Positions 27,350 to 36,330 of a stretch of 64,000 nt of DNA are shown piece after piece. Source of the stretch: CAZHLD01 sp964533185 (GTDB lineage Bacteria; Acidobacteriota; Terriglobia; Acidiferrales; UBA7541); NCBI GenBank assembly GCA_964533185.1, contig CAZHLD010000007.1, positions 1 through 64,000 of the forward strand, written 5' to 3'. The position numbers and the translations under genes are program-made. The notes below the pieces were generated by a model that was not told where the DNA came from, did no database searches, and saw only the letters and a list, made by a program, of their open reading frames with translations. Every line of letters begins with the position of its first letter. The first letter of the stretch is position 1.

Positions 27350-28359
27350 CGGGCGCGCTCCAGACGAGTGGCGACGGCGGCAAGAACCTGTTCGACGGTG
27401 ATCGAGAGCATGGAGGCGGCGAATTCGCGGCCGCGGCTGTGCGTGTTCTCAGAGAGAGCGGCGTTTTGGACGACCACATCAGCCGGGGAGTAGGGGCCGT
27501 TGCGGCGCGAAGTGGTGGGTCCAAACAAGGCGACGACGGGAGTACCCAAGGCGACGGCGAGATGGAGCGGGCCGGTATCGGCGGCAACGACAAGGCGCGC
27601 GCAGGAAAGAAGAGCCATCAATTGAGGCAAGTCGGTTTCGAAGCGGACGGGCGCGGCCGGACCAGCGGCGCGGCAGACGGCTTCGGCGAGCGCGGCTTCG
27701 CCGGGACCGAAGTTAATGATGGCGCGAAGTCCGCGGTCGCGCTCGAGCGTGCGGCAGAGCTCGCCATAGCGCTCGGGCGGCCAGCGCTTCGAGCGCCAGC
27801 CGCCGCCGGGGCTGACGACGAGGTACTCAGTGATTCCCTGCCCTGTGAGGCGGCGCGCGATTTCGAGCTGTGCAGGCTCAGGGATGACAAGCGAAAAACG
27901 AGCGGGGCCGATGCGCGCGCCGGCAGCGGTGGCCACGGAGAGGAACTGGTCAACGATATGCGGGGCAGAAGGCGAGACGTGCTGGGTATAGAACAGAGCG
28001 GCGCCGCCTTCGCGGGCGGAGGCGCGGTCGAAACCGATGCGGCGAGGCGCGCCGGAGAGAAAAGCGAAGAGCGCCGATTTATAGAGGCCCTGAAAGTCAA
28101 TGACGCAGGTGTAAGCGTTGCGGCGCAGAGTGCGAACGGCGGAAAGGGTGCCGGAAAGGCCACGATCGAGAGGAATTGGCGTGGCCAAGGCAGGGTTGGA
28201 GGCGAGCAGAGGAAGCCATTTGCGCTCGATGAGCCAGTCGATGCGAGCCGAGGGAAAGGTGTCGCGCAGGGCGGCGACGGCAGGCAGCGCGTGGACGACG
28301 TCGCCCAACGAGCCGAGGCGCACGACGAGGAAGCGATCAGCGGGTGAATTATCAGCCAT
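27346..28359 (-). CDS. waaC: Lipopolysaccharide heptosyltransferase I (glycosyltransferase family 9)
   Basis: Adds heptose to the Kdo of the LPS inner core. 337 aa. GT9 features: RLGSLGDVVHALPAVAAL at the N-terminus, VSPGGGWRSKRWPPERYGEL, and VVAADTGPLHLAVALGTPVVALFGPT. WaaC is preferred to WaaF by its GDVVHALPA start and the presence of a separate WaaF-like gene in the same operon. The ATG at 28359 overlaps the hldC stop by 8 nt. Confidence 0.88.
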   Translation of the reverse strand: MADNSPADRFLVVRLGSLGDVVHALPAVAALRDTFPSARIDWLIERKWLPLLASNPALATPIPLDRGLSGTLSAVRTLRRNAYTCVIDFQGLYKSALFAFLSGAPRRIGFDRASAREGGAALFYTQHVSPSAPHIVDQFLSVATAAGARIGPARFSLVIPEPAQLEIARRLTGQGITEYLVVSPGGGWRSKRWPPERYGELCRTLERDRGLRAIINFGPGEAALAEAVCRAAGPAAPVRFETDLPQLMALLSCARLVVAADTGPLHLAVALGTPVVALFGPTTSRRNGPYSPADVVVQNAALSENTHSRGREFAASMLSITVEQVLAAVATRLERAR

Positions 28360-28843
28360 GGTTCGGGTCGCGGACGCGGGCGAGGAGGTCGCGCGTGGAG
28401 TGACGCTTGGGGTCGCCGACAATGGCAACGCGGATGCCGAGACGCGCGGCGACGTCACGCTCGGGGACAGTGTCCAGAGTGTAGTCGGTGCCCTTGGCGT
28501 GGACGTCCGGGCGGAGGTTTTCAAGGAGCGGCTCGACGGTGAGGTCGTCGAAAAGGACGACGAAGTCCACAGCGGCGAGAGCGGCGACCAGCTCAGCGCG
28601 GGCGGCGGCGGGAAGAATGGGGCGGCCGGGGCCTTTGAGGGCGCGAACGCCGGAATCGGAGTTGATGGCGACGACGAGGAGATCACCCTCGCGGCGGGCG
28701 CCTTCGAGATAGCGGACGTGGCCGACGTGAAGGAGGTCGAAGCAGCCGTTGGCGAGCACGATGCGGCGGCCGCGCCAGCGCTCGTCGTCGAGGCGACGGC
28801 GAAGCTCATCGAGCGGGAGAATTTTTTGGCGCGTGGCAAACAT
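28352..28843 (-). CDS. hldC: D-glycero-beta-D-manno-heptose 1-phosphate adenylyltransferase
   Basis: 163-aa nucleotidyltransferase that makes ADP-heptose from heptose 1-phosphate. Cytidylyltransferase-type motif NGCFDLLHVGHVRYL (HxGH), AINSDSGVRALKG and KGTDYTLDTVPE match RfaE domain II. Here it is a separate protein, not fused to the kinase as in E. coli HldE. Its start overlaps the hldA stop by 1 nt. Confidence 0.93.
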   Translation of the reverse strand: MFATRQKILPLDELRRRLDDERWRGRRIVLANGCFDLLHVGHVRYLEGARREGDLLVVAINSDSGVRALKGPGRPILPAAARAELVAALAAVDFVVLFDDLTVEPLLENLRPDVHAKGTDYTLDTVPERDVAARLGIRVAIVGDPKRHSTRDLLARVRDPNHG

Positions 28844-29865
28844 CAGCGCGGAGGATTCCCGGGAGGGCTAGTGGCTTCGCCGCGGATGGCCCCCAAAAGC
28901 TCGTCGCGCGTGACGGTGGCGGTGCCACGCTTCATGACGACGATGCCGCCGGCGTAGTTGGCCAGATGCGCGGCTTCAAGGAAGGTGGCACCGGCGGCGA
29001 GGGCCAGGGTGAAGACAGCGATGACAGTGTCGCCGGCGCCGGTGACGTCCACGGCTTGATCGGCGCCATAGACGGGGATGGCGACGGGCTGACGACCACG
29101 TTCGAAGACGACCATACCGTCCTTGCCGCGAGTGACGACGAGGGCCTGGAGTTTCATTTGCTTGAGCGTGCGGTTGCCGAGGTCGAAGAGTTTCGCAGTG
29201 TCTGTGGCGATGCGGGTGTGGTGCAGGGCTTCCAGCTCGGGCTCGTTGGGCGTGGCGGCGGTGATGCGGGAAGAGCGGTAGTCGAGGAGTGCGAAGCGTG
29301 AGTCAAGGGTGATGAGGCGACCCTTGAGGCCGCGGACGAGCGAAGGAGTGACAACGCCGCAACCGTAGTCGGAGACGAGGACGGCAGCGGCGCGACGGGC
29401 ACGGGCGCGGGCCTTCTTCTCAAGGGCGCGGACGGCGCGAGCGGGTAGCGGCGGCGAGGGCTGGCGATCGACGCGAAGAACCTGCTGGCTGGTGGTGTGA
29501 GTCCAGCCGGCGAGGAAGCGAGTTTTCGTGGGCGTGGTCCAGCCGGGAATGCTGAGGATGCCGGAGGTTTCGACGCGCTTCTGGCGGAAGTAGTCGAGCA
29601 GGGCACGGCCGGGCGTGTCGTCACCGACGACGGTGACGGGCAGGACTCGCGCGCCCAAATCGGCGAGATTGTTGGCGGCATTGGCGGCGCCGCCGGGAAG
29701 AATCTGCGTCTGGCGATGGCCGAGGATGAGGACGGGGGCTTCGCGAGAGACGCGGGAGATTTCGCCGAACACAAACTCGTCGGCGACGAAATCGCCGAGC
29801 AAGGCGATGGACTGCCTGGGGAACGACTCGACGATGTCCACCAGGCGGGTGAGATCGGCGCTCAC
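28843..29865 (-). CDS. hldA: D-glycero-beta-D-manno-heptose 7-phosphate kinase
   Basis: PfkB/ribokinase-family enzyme that phosphorylates heptose 7-phosphate at C1 for ADP-heptose synthesis. 340 aa. Motifs: LLGDFVADEFVFG, PGGAANAANNLADLGA, and the C-terminal anion-hole/catalytic motif VTGAGDTVIAVF. The GTG at 29865 (VSADLTRLVD) is chosen because AGGAGG lies 5 nt upstream and the codon overlaps the gmhB stop (GTGA). It is a stand-alone kinase, matching the separate adenylyltransferase downstream. Confidence 0.93.
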   Translation of the reverse strand: MSADLTRLVDIVESFPRQSIALLGDFVADEFVFGEISRVSREAPVLILGHRQTQILPGGAANAANNLADLGARVLPVTVVGDDTPGRALLDYFRQKRVETSGILSIPGWTTPTKTRFLAGWTHTTSQQVLRVDRQPSPPLPARAVRALEKKARARARRAAAVLVSDYGCGVVTPSLVRGLKGRLITLDSRFALLDYRSSRITAATPNEPELEALHHTRIATDTAKLFDLGNRTLKQMKLQALVVTRGKDGMVVFERGRQPVAIPVYGADQAVDVTGAGDTVIAVFTLALAAGATFLEAAHLANYAGGIVVMKRGTATVTRDELLGAIRGEATSPPGNPPR

Positions 29866-30428
29866 CGGGCCTCCTGCAGGATGAAGTCCACAGCAGAGCT
29901 CAGGTCTTCGGCGACGCAATCAGGCTGGCGGGGCCATTCGGTGTGGTGAAGCTCGTACTCGCCGCGGCCATAGCCGGTGAGGACCAGAACGCCACGTCCG
30001 CCGACGCGATGGGCCATTTCGACGTCGAGGAAACGATCGCCGACGACCCAAGAGCGTTGCAGGTCGAGATTGTGCTCGCGGGCGGCATGCTCGAGCATGC
30101 CGGGATGCGGCTTGCGGCAGGCACAGGCCTCTTCGGTGCGATGGGGGCAGAAGTAAATGCCGTCGAGGCGGGCACCGGCGGCGGTGAGCTGCTGCGTCAT
30201 GCGCTCGTGAATCTGGTGGACCAGCCATTCGGGAAAGATGCCGTGGGCGATGCCGGACTGATTGGTGACCACGACGACGGGGAAGCCGCCATCGTTTAGG
30301 CGGCGGATGGCCCCGGCGGCGAAAGGGAACATGCGGAAGCGGCTTATATGGTTCAAGTAGCCCATCTCCTCGCAGATGGCGCCGTCGCGGTCGAGGAAAA
30401 CCGCCGGACGCGCGGCGGAATCAAGCAT
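29862..30428 (-). CDS. gmhB: D-glycero-beta-D-manno-heptose 1,7-bisphosphate 7-phosphatase
   Basis: HAD-superfamily phosphatase acting between hldA and hldC in ADP-heptose synthesis; 188 aa. HAD motif I FLDRDGAI, motif II VVTNQSG, motif III CRKPHPGM, motif IV VVGDRFLDVE, and a Zn-loop with Cys/His (CPHRTEEACACRK) typical of GmhB. Its first 8 nt overlap the waaF end. gmhA, the sedoheptulose 7-phosphate isomerase, is not in this window. Confidence 0.93.
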   Translation of the reverse strand: MLDSAARPAVFLDRDGAICEEMGYLNHISRFRMFPFAAGAIRRLNDGGFPVVVVTNQSGIAHGIFPEWLVHQIHERMTQQLTAAGARLDGIYFCPHRTEEACACRKPHPGMLEHAAREHNLDLQRSWVVGDRFLDVEMAHRVGGRGVLVLTGYGRGEYELHHTEWPRQPDCVAEDLSSAVDFILQEAR

Positions 30429-31485
30429 CCCCTGTGCTCCCGGAAGCGGCGGCCGGGCCGGAGGCGGTGAAACGGTACGCGGCGCGGTAAACGTCGTCGA
30501 CGGCGATGCGCGTCATACAGCGATGGTCCACCGGGCAGTGGCGGAGGAAGCAAGGGCTGCAGGAAACGGGCTGGCGGACGAGCGCGGCCAAGGGCGTGAC
30601 CGGGGCGGTGCCGAACGGATCGGTAGGACCGAAAATGCCCACCACGGGCAGGCCGACCGCGGCGGCCACGTGCATGGCACCGGAGTCGTTGCCAATGAAC
30701 AGGCGACAGGAGGCGAGCAGGGCCGGCAGATCACGGATGGGAGTTTGACCAACAAGCATCACGGGAGGCCGCCGCATACCGGCAGCGATTTTCTCTGCGA
30801 CCACGCGTTCGGAAGACGTGCCGAAAAGTATCACATCGGCGTCGAAATCAGCAATCAGGCGGGAGGCAACAGCCGCAAAGCGTTCGGGCGGCCAGCACTT
30901 GGCCGAACCGTAGGCCGCGCCCGGGGCGAGGGCAATGCGGAGCGCGCCGGTGCGGCAGCCGGCGCGGCGGAGCAGGTCTTCGGCGCGGGCGAGGGCGGCG
31001 GGGTCCACGCGGAGGCCGATGCGGTCAACGGGGTGAAGGCGGGCGATGAAGCCGGAGCGGCGGAGGAGCTCGAGATAGTAGTAAGGCTCGAGGGCGGGGA
31101 TTTCGCCAGGATGAGGCAGCGGAACCGGCTGAGTGAGGAGCCAGGAGCGGGCATCGCGGGCATAGCCGATGCGCTGCGGTATTGCAGCGCGCCAGGCGAT
31201 CCAGGCGGACTGGAAAGAGTTGGGAAGGAGTAGGGCTAGGTCGAAGTGGTCGCGACGGAGGTCGCGAGCGAGGCGCTCGATTCCGAGAAGACCGCGATGA
31301 CGGCCGGTGTGGTCAAAGACGATGAGGCGGTCGAGAAAACCCTGGTCGCGGTAGAGGTCAGCGACCCAGGGGCGGGCCAGGACAGCGATCTCCGCCTGCG
31401 GCCAGCGGCCGCGAATGACGGCCAGCGCGGGGATGGACATAACGGCATCGCCCACCCAATTGGTTGCGCGGACGAGGATTCTCAC
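30421..31485 (-). CDS. waaF: Lipopolysaccharide heptosyltransferase II
   Basis: 354-aa GT9 enzyme that adds the second heptose. The N-terminus RATNWVGDAVMSIPALAVIR and the IALAPGAAYGSAKCWPPERFA and FIGNDSGAMHVAAAVGLPVV motifs are characteristic of WaaF. The C-terminal CSPCFLRHCPVDHRCM cysteines are also typical of this family. Starts within the lpxK stop (4-nt overlap). Confidence 0.93.
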   Translation of the reverse strand: MRILVRATNWVGDAVMSIPALAVIRGRWPQAEIAVLARPWVADLYRDQGFLDRLIVFDHTGRHRGLLGIERLARDLRRDHFDLALLLPNSFQSAWIAWRAAIPQRIGYARDARSWLLTQPVPLPHPGEIPALEPYYYLELLRRSGFIARLHPVDRIGLRVDPAALARAEDLLRRAGCRTGALRIALAPGAAYGSAKCWPPERFAAVASRLIADFDADVILFGTSSERVVAEKIAAGMRRPPVMLVGQTPIRDLPALLASCRLFIGNDSGAMHVAAAVGLPVVGIFGPTDPFGTAPVTPLAALVRQPVSCSPCFLRHCPVDHRCMTRIAVDDVYRAAYRFTASGPAAASGSTGDA

Positions 31486-32486
31486 GGGTGGCCTCGTTCG
31501 CGGTTGCGGGCGATGGTCAGAAAGAGCGTTTGCCAGAATAGCTCGGGAAGCGCGGGCACGAGGGAGATGCGGCAGAAGTGGAGCGGGAGTGCGGGGGGCT
31601 GGACGGCGATGAGATTGAAGATGTCTTTTTCGGTGCAGAGCAAAGCATCGGCGCTGGAGGAGGAGGCGCGGCGGGCAAGGTCGTTGACTTCCTGCTGAGT
31701 GTAGCGATGGTGGTCGGGGAAAGAAACTTCTCCGACAACATCGATGCCCCAGCGGCGAAGATCGCTCGAGAAGGCGTCGGGATTACCGATGCCGCTGAAG
31801 GCGAAAAACTTCTTCCCTTTCCAATCGAGGGGAGCGGGAGCCGCGGCGGGGGGATGGACGAAGACGCCGTCGAGGGCCGTCTGGGCGTAGAAAATGGGTG
31901 CAGAGCTGTGGTGACGTACAACGGTCTCCAGAGCCGGGGCGTGATCGGTGCGAGTAATGACGATGATGTCAGCGCGGGCCAGCGCAGAGCGAGGCTCGCG
32001 GAGCGGGCCGGCGGGAAGCAGCCAGCCGCCGCCAAACGCGTTGGTGGAATCAAGGAGAAGGACATCGGCGTCGCGGGCGAGGCGGAGATGCTGGAAGCCG
32101 TCGTCGAGGACGAACCATTCGATGCCGTGGCGCTCGAGCATGCGGCCGCGCTGGAAGCGGTCGGGGCCGACACCGAAATGAGCGCGGCGGCCGAGGCGAG
32201 ACTGGAGGAGGGCGACCTCGTCGCTCATCGAACCGACGCCCTTGTAGCCGCGGGTCAGGATGCCGACGCGCTTGCCTTCGTCGAGGAGGCGACCGGAGAT
32301 CCACTGCACCAGGGGCGTTTTGCCGGCGCCGCCGACGGTGAGATTGCCGACACTGATGACCACGCCGCGGAGGCGATGCTGCTTGAGAATGCCGCGACGG
32401 TAGAAAACGGCGCGAAGGCGCGCGGCGAGGCCGTAAAGAGCCGAGGCGGGCCAGAGAAGCCAGCGAAGAATGGGATGGAGCTTCAT
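31482..32486 (-). CDS. lpxK: Tetraacyldisaccharide 4'-kinase
   Basis: Inner-membrane-associated kinase that phosphorylates the 4' position of the lipid A disaccharide; 334 aa. It has an N-terminal membrane helix (LRWLLWPASALYGLAARLRA), the P-loop region SVGNLTVGGAGKTPLVQWI, and DDGFQHLRLARDADVLLLD. The presence of lpxK plus waaA shows the cell makes a Kdo-lipid A outer membrane. The start overlaps the waaA stop by 4 nt. Confidence 0.95.
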   Translation of the reverse strand: MKLHPILRWLLWPASALYGLAARLRAVFYRRGILKQHRLRGVVISVGNLTVGGAGKTPLVQWISGRLLDEGKRVGILTRGYKGVGSMSDEVALLQSRLGRRAHFGVGPDRFQRGRMLERHGIEWFVLDDGFQHLRLARDADVLLLDSTNAFGGGWLLPAGPLREPRSALARADIIVITRTDHAPALETVVRHHSSAPIFYAQTALDGVFVHPPAAAPAPLDWKGKKFFAFSGIGNPDAFSSDLRRWGIDVVGEVSFPDHHRYTQQEVNDLARRASSSSADALLCTEKDIFNLIAVQPPALPLHFCRISLVPALPELFWQTLFLTIARNRERGHP

Positions 32487-33835
32487 GGTGCGCGCTCCAC
32501 TTGGTCGAACAGGGCGGCGATGCGGTCGAGCGCGCGGGAGGCGGCGCCGCAGTTGCGCCCCATCAGATCAGAAGCGGCGCGGGCCATGGAGGAGCGACGG
32601 GCAGGGTCGCGGAGCAAATCGAGGCAGGCGCGGCCCAAGTGTTGGGCATTGTTGATTTGGAGGCCAGCGCCAGCGTCGAGCACGAGGCGAGCAATCTCGG
32701 CGAAGTTTTCCATCGAGGGGCCGAAGAGGACGGGTACGCCCGCGGCAGCGGGCTCGAGGATGTTGTGACCGCCGGCCGAGACGAGCGAGCCGCCAACAAA
32801 GGCAAGGTCGGCCAGACGGTAGAGACCGGCCAACTCGCCGATGCTATCGAGAATGAAAACGTCAGCGGAATCATCGAGGGGCGTCGAGAAGTCGAGCTGG
32901 CTGCGGCGGAGGACGCGATAACGCGAATCAGTCGCGAGCTGGGCGGCAGGGTCGAAACGCTCCGGGCGGCGCGGAGCAACGACTAGTAGGGCACGCGGAT
33001 GTTCAGCACGCACGGAGGTGAAGACTTCGAGGACGGCAGATTCTTCGCCGGCAACGACGCTGCCGGCGACGAGCACGGGGCGACGCGGCGCGCGGGCGAG
33101 AGAGTTTTCGAGCCAGGCGGCCAAAGGAGAGGTGTCGGGCAGGGGGACGTCATACTTGAGGTTGCCACAGACGGAGACGTGGGCAGACTCGCCGCCAATG
33201 GCGACGATGCGGCGGGCGTCTTCTTCGGTCTGCATCAAGAAGAGGTCCACGTGGGCCAGGATGGACCGCATCGAGCGTCGCCAGAAATGATAGCGCCCAA
33301 AGGAGCGGTCGGAGATGCGGCCGTTGACGACAACCACGGCGGCGCCAGCGCGACGGGCTTCGCGGAGAAAGCGCGGCCAGAACTCGGTCTCGACGATGAC
33401 GACCAGTGCGGGCTGGATGGCGCGGAGAGCGCGACGGCAGGCGAAAGCGAAGTCGAGCGGGAAATAGAACGTGCCGTCGGCGGCCAGCTTCTGCGCGGCA
33501 AGGGCCTGGCCGGTCTCGGTGGTGGTGCTGACGAAGATGCGGCGTTCGGGATAGCGGCAGCGCAGGAGCGGAAGAAGCGGGGCGACGGCCTGGGCCTCGC
33601 CCACCGAGACGGCGTGAATCCAGATGGCGCCGGGGGCGGGCTGGTGGAACACTGGCGGAAGGGTGCCGAGACGCTGGGCGAGGCCACGAACGCCGGTTCC
33701 CCTGCTCCATGCTCGGATCAGGTAGTAAGGACCGAGAATGGGCACAGCCAGCGCCAGCACGAGACTGCGAAAGGCGTATTCGAGCCAGGCGCGGAACGAC
33801 AGCCGGGGAGCGCGCGATCGCGTCGAGTGGGTCAT
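32483..33835 (-). CDS. waaA: 3-deoxy-D-manno-octulosonic acid transferase
   Basis: Transfers Kdo to lipid IVA. 450 aa with an N-terminal membrane anchor (SLVLALAVPILGPYYLIRAW), then WIHAVSVGEAQAVAPLL, a GT30 acceptor-domain motif, and GGHNILEPAAAGVPVLFGPSMENF, the Kdo/CMP-binding motif. It is the first gene of an eight-gene operon. A small inverted repeat GTTAC-G-GTAAC lies at 33847-33857, just upstream of its ATG. Confidence 0.95.
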   Translation of the reverse strand: MTHSTRSRAPRLSFRAWLEYAFRSLVLALAVPILGPYYLIRAWSRGTGVRGLAQRLGTLPPVFHQPAPGAIWIHAVSVGEAQAVAPLLPLLRCRYPERRIFVSTTTETGQALAAQKLAADGTFYFPLDFAFACRRALRAIQPALVVIVETEFWPRFLREARRAGAAVVVVNGRISDRSFGRYHFWRRSMRSILAHVDLFLMQTEEDARRIVAIGGESAHVSVCGNLKYDVPLPDTSPLAAWLENSLARAPRRPVLVAGSVVAGEESAVLEVFTSVRAEHPRALLVVAPRRPERFDPAAQLATDSRYRVLRRSQLDFSTPLDDSADVFILDSIGELAGLYRLADLAFVGGSLVSAGGHNILEPAAAGVPVLFGPSMENFAEIARLVLDAGAGLQINNAQHLGRACLDLLRDPARRSSMARAASDLMGRNCGAASRALDRIAALFDQVERAP

Positions 33836-33904
33836 CCGGGGACGACGTTACGGTAACACGGGCGGGGCGAAAATGGACTCCCTACAGATAAAGCGAAGGG
33901 CGGG

Positions 33905-34630
33905 CTAGAGGAAGGGATAGCTCTGCCGGTAGAGCTTGGGGACCTGGAGGCCAAGGGCAAGAATCTGGGGCTGAGCATCGCGGATGTAGGCCTGGCGGCG
34001 ATCTTCGTTGGTGCGGAACTTGAGGCCGAGGCGGATGTAGAGGTCGGTATTCTTGGTGTGCGGAGGGCCGAACATGTTCAGGGCGACGCGCCACCAGCGA
34101 TTCATAGCGGCCTGAATGCGCGCCTTATTGCCGTTTTCCATCATAGCCCGCAAGCGCCCGCTGCCGAAGTCCACGTGGCCTTCTTCTTCGCCGAGGATTT
34201 GGCGGGACATCTGCATCCAGGGGGCGTAGCTGCTCTGAGCGTAGTCCTCGATGAGGAAGTAGGCGCCGCGATCGATGAGAAAGGTGAGCATGAGGACGTC
34301 GAGCCAGTTGAGACTTGGGAAGACCAGGTTGATGGTGCGGTAGAACCAGTGCTGGGACTCGTGCCGGCGCGCCTCTTTGCTGGGCACGCCGAGGTCGCCG
34401 AGGAGGAGGATGCACTTGTGCCAGTGCTCAGCCTCTTCGTGGGCGATGTGGGCCATGTGGACTTTTTCGTCGGGACCCGGTGCGCGAGGGACCCAACTGG
34501 AGTAGGTATGGGCGGCCCAGAGCTCGGCGCGGGCGTGGTCGGCAAGGAGCTTGAGCAGGTTCTTGCGATACTCCGGAGACATCGGAGTGTCGCGGGTAAC
34601 GCTGCCGGGCGCAAGTTCACGAGTGACCAT
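33905..34630 (-). CDS. Di-iron ferritin-like protein (phenylacetic acid catabolic PaaA/PaaC-like)
   Basis: 241 aa, helical, with four carboxylate-bridged di-iron motifs in the usual order: ARAELWAAHTY, HEEAEHWHK, DRGAYFLIEDYAQ and GEEEGHVDFGSG. The pattern resembles PaaA/PaaC epoxidase subunits or related ferritin-like hydroxylases. No other paa gene and no reductase subunit is adjacent, so the reaction cannot be named. No signal peptide. The 34631-34754 stretch between it and the SDR has no gene. Confidence 0.75.
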   Translation of the reverse strand: MVTRELAPGSVTRDTPMSPEYRKNLLKLLADHARAELWAAHTYSSWVPRAPGPDEKVHMAHIAHEEAEHWHKCILLLGDLGVPSKEARRHESQHWFYRTINLVFPSLNWLDVLMLTFLIDRGAYFLIEDYAQSSYAPWMQMSRQILGEEEGHVDFGSGRLRAMMENGNKARIQAAMNRWWRVALNMFGPPHTKNTDLYIRLGLKFRTNEDRRQAYIRDAQPQILALGLQVPKLYRQSYPFL

Positions 34631-34754
34631 GGCACCTCACTTCGCTGACGGGAAGGAACCGAGTTGGGACAGAATCTGAACCGAACGGCGCGGAAGATAG
34701 TCAAGATGAGGCGGAAAGTCAACCGGTAAGAAGAGAAGCGGCAACCCGGCGCAA

Positions 34755-35513
34755 TCAATTGAGGCGAAGGGTGAGGCCGCCGTCCACGGTGATGCCGGCG
34801 CCGGTGACGAAGTCGGAATCGGGCGAGGCCAAAAAGAGGGCGACGCGGGCAACGTCTTCCGGCTCGCCGAAGCGGCCGAGCGGGGTGCGGCGCTCGACGT
34901 ACTTGCGAAAGAGCCAGCGGGAATGGAACGGGCGGGTCATCTCGGTGCGGATGTAGCCCGGACAAATGTAATTCACACAGATGGAATGCGGACCTAGCTC
35001 GAGGGCGAGCGAGCGCGAGAGGCTGGCCAGCGCACCCTTGGTGGCGGAATACGCGCTCAGCCGGCGAGAATGGTGAGAGAGGGTCACCGAGGCGATGTTG
35101 ATGATCTTTCCGCCGGGCTGGCGCTTGAGCAAAGGCAGTGCCGAGCGGGTGCAATGGATCGCGCCCTTGAGATTGGTGGAGATCGCATCCTCCCAATCGC
35201 GGTCGGAAAGATTTTCAAAGAGAGCGCGGCGGGAGATGCCGGCGTTGTTGACGAGGATTTCGAGGCCGCCGAGGTCGCGGCCCACGAGGGCGAATGCTTC
35301 GGCCACTTGATTTGCGTTGCCCACATCGGCGGCGAGAGAAAGCGCGCGGCCGCCCTGGCTGTCGATCTGGCGGCGGGTTTCTTCGGCGGCCGTGGGATTG
35401 ATGTCGAGGACGGCGACGCGCGCGCCTTCGCGGGCAAAAAGCGCGGCAATGCTGCGGCCAATGCCGCCACCCGCGCCGGTCACCAGTGCGCGTTTTCCGT
35501 CCAAGCGTCCCAT
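34755..35513 (-). CDS. Short-chain dehydrogenase/reductase (FabG-like)
   Basis: 252 aa classical SDR: NAD(P)-binding TGAGGGIGRSIA, D-containing VLDINP after strand 2 (suggesting NAD(H) preference), NNAG, catalytic Ser in IASVTLS, YSATKG (Tyr/Lys), and the PGYIRTEM segment. Substrate unknown; FabG-like annotation is generic. The ATG at 35513 follows a TATAAT box by 9 nt and has no Shine-Dalgarno. It may be co-transcribed with the ferritin-like gene 125 nt downstream. Confidence 0.9.
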   Translation of the reverse strand: MGRLDGKRALVTGAGGGIGRSIAALFAREGARVAVLDINPTAAEETRRQIDSQGGRALSLAADVGNANQVAEAFALVGRDLGGLEILVNNAGISRRALFENLSDRDWEDAISTNLKGAIHCTRSALPLLKRQPGGKIINIASVTLSHHSRRLSAYSATKGALASLSRSLALELGPHSICVNYICPGYIRTEMTRPFHSRWLFRKYVERRTPLGRFGEPEDVARVALFLASPDSDFVTGAGITVDGGLTLRLN

Positions 35514-35522
35514 GAGCGGCGT

Positions 35523-35528
35523 ATTATA
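35523..35528 (-). promoter_or_regulatory. -10 box TATAAT of the SDR gene, leaderless geometry
   Basis: TATAAT on the minus strand, 9 nt upstream of the ATG at 35513; no -35 match at 17 nt. Confidence 0.45.
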
Positions 35529-35596
35529 GACATAGCGCGCGTGTGGATGCACGGAGCAACTCAGGCGGAGACCGCGCATCTGACTTCAAGAGGCCG

Positions 35597-36230
35597 ATGA
35601 AGAGACAAGTGCTACTTGCGGCGGCGATGTGCGGTCTGGCGACAGGAGCGGCGGGGGCGCAGGCGAACCCGGCTTCTCTGCCGGCGCGCGACGCGCACGA
35701 AGGCGTGACGATCTCGGCAGACCCCTACCAGGACGAGGCCCGGTACAAAGAGCGGTTCGGAAAGAAAAACCCGTACAAGGTAGGGATCCTGGCGGTGGAA
35801 GTGTTCATCCGGAACGACAACGATAAGCCGATCCGCTTAATGCTCGAGAGTGTGCGGTTGATGCTGGCCATTCCTGGCGCGGAAAAGCAAAGGCTGCGGC
35901 CGATGACGGTCGAAGATGTGGCGGACGGCGTCCTGAACAAGGGCGGGCAAAAGGCGAATAGGCCGCGGGTGCCCATCCCCATACCGGGACGCGGGCCGAG
36001 TACGGGGCGCGGAAAAGACTGGGAGGAACTGGAGACGACGCTGCGCAGTGTGGCGTATGAGAATGACATTCTGCCGCCGCGGTCGACGGTGAAGGGGTTT
36101 TTCTTCTTTGACATGGATGGCCACTACGATTGGGTGGAGTATGCGCGGCTGTACGTGCCGGACTTGGAGTTCATGCACAACAAGCAGGCGCTGCTGTATT
36201 TCGAGGTGGATTTGGCGCCGGCGGCGCAGA
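35597..36230 (+). CDS. Secreted hypothetical protein, 3' end lost in the assembly gap
   Basis: 211 visible residues. The ATG at 35597 has AAGAGG upstream and begins a signal peptide (MKRQVLLAAAMCGLATGAAG). The mature part contains HEGVTISADPYQDEARYKERF, then a beta-rich domain (VEVFIRNDNDKPIRLMLESV) and ENDILPPRSTVKGFFFFDMDG. It looks like an exported protein of unknown function, of a type I associate with acidobacteria. The reading frame is open into the N run at 36231, so the C-terminus is unknown. Confidence 0.75.
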
Positions 36231-36330
36231 NNNNNNNNNNNNNNNNNNNNNNNNNNNNNNNNNNNNNNNNNNNNNNNNNNNNNNNNNNNNNNNNNNNNNN
36301 NNNNNNNNNNNNNNNNNNNNNNNNNNNNNN
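36231..36330. other. Scaffold gap (100 N)
   Basis: Exactly 100 undetermined bases, the conventional placeholder for a gap of unknown size. The left side is the end of a secreted-protein gene and the right side is codon 15-20 or so of pcrA, so the true missing sequence may be short. Confidence 0.99.
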
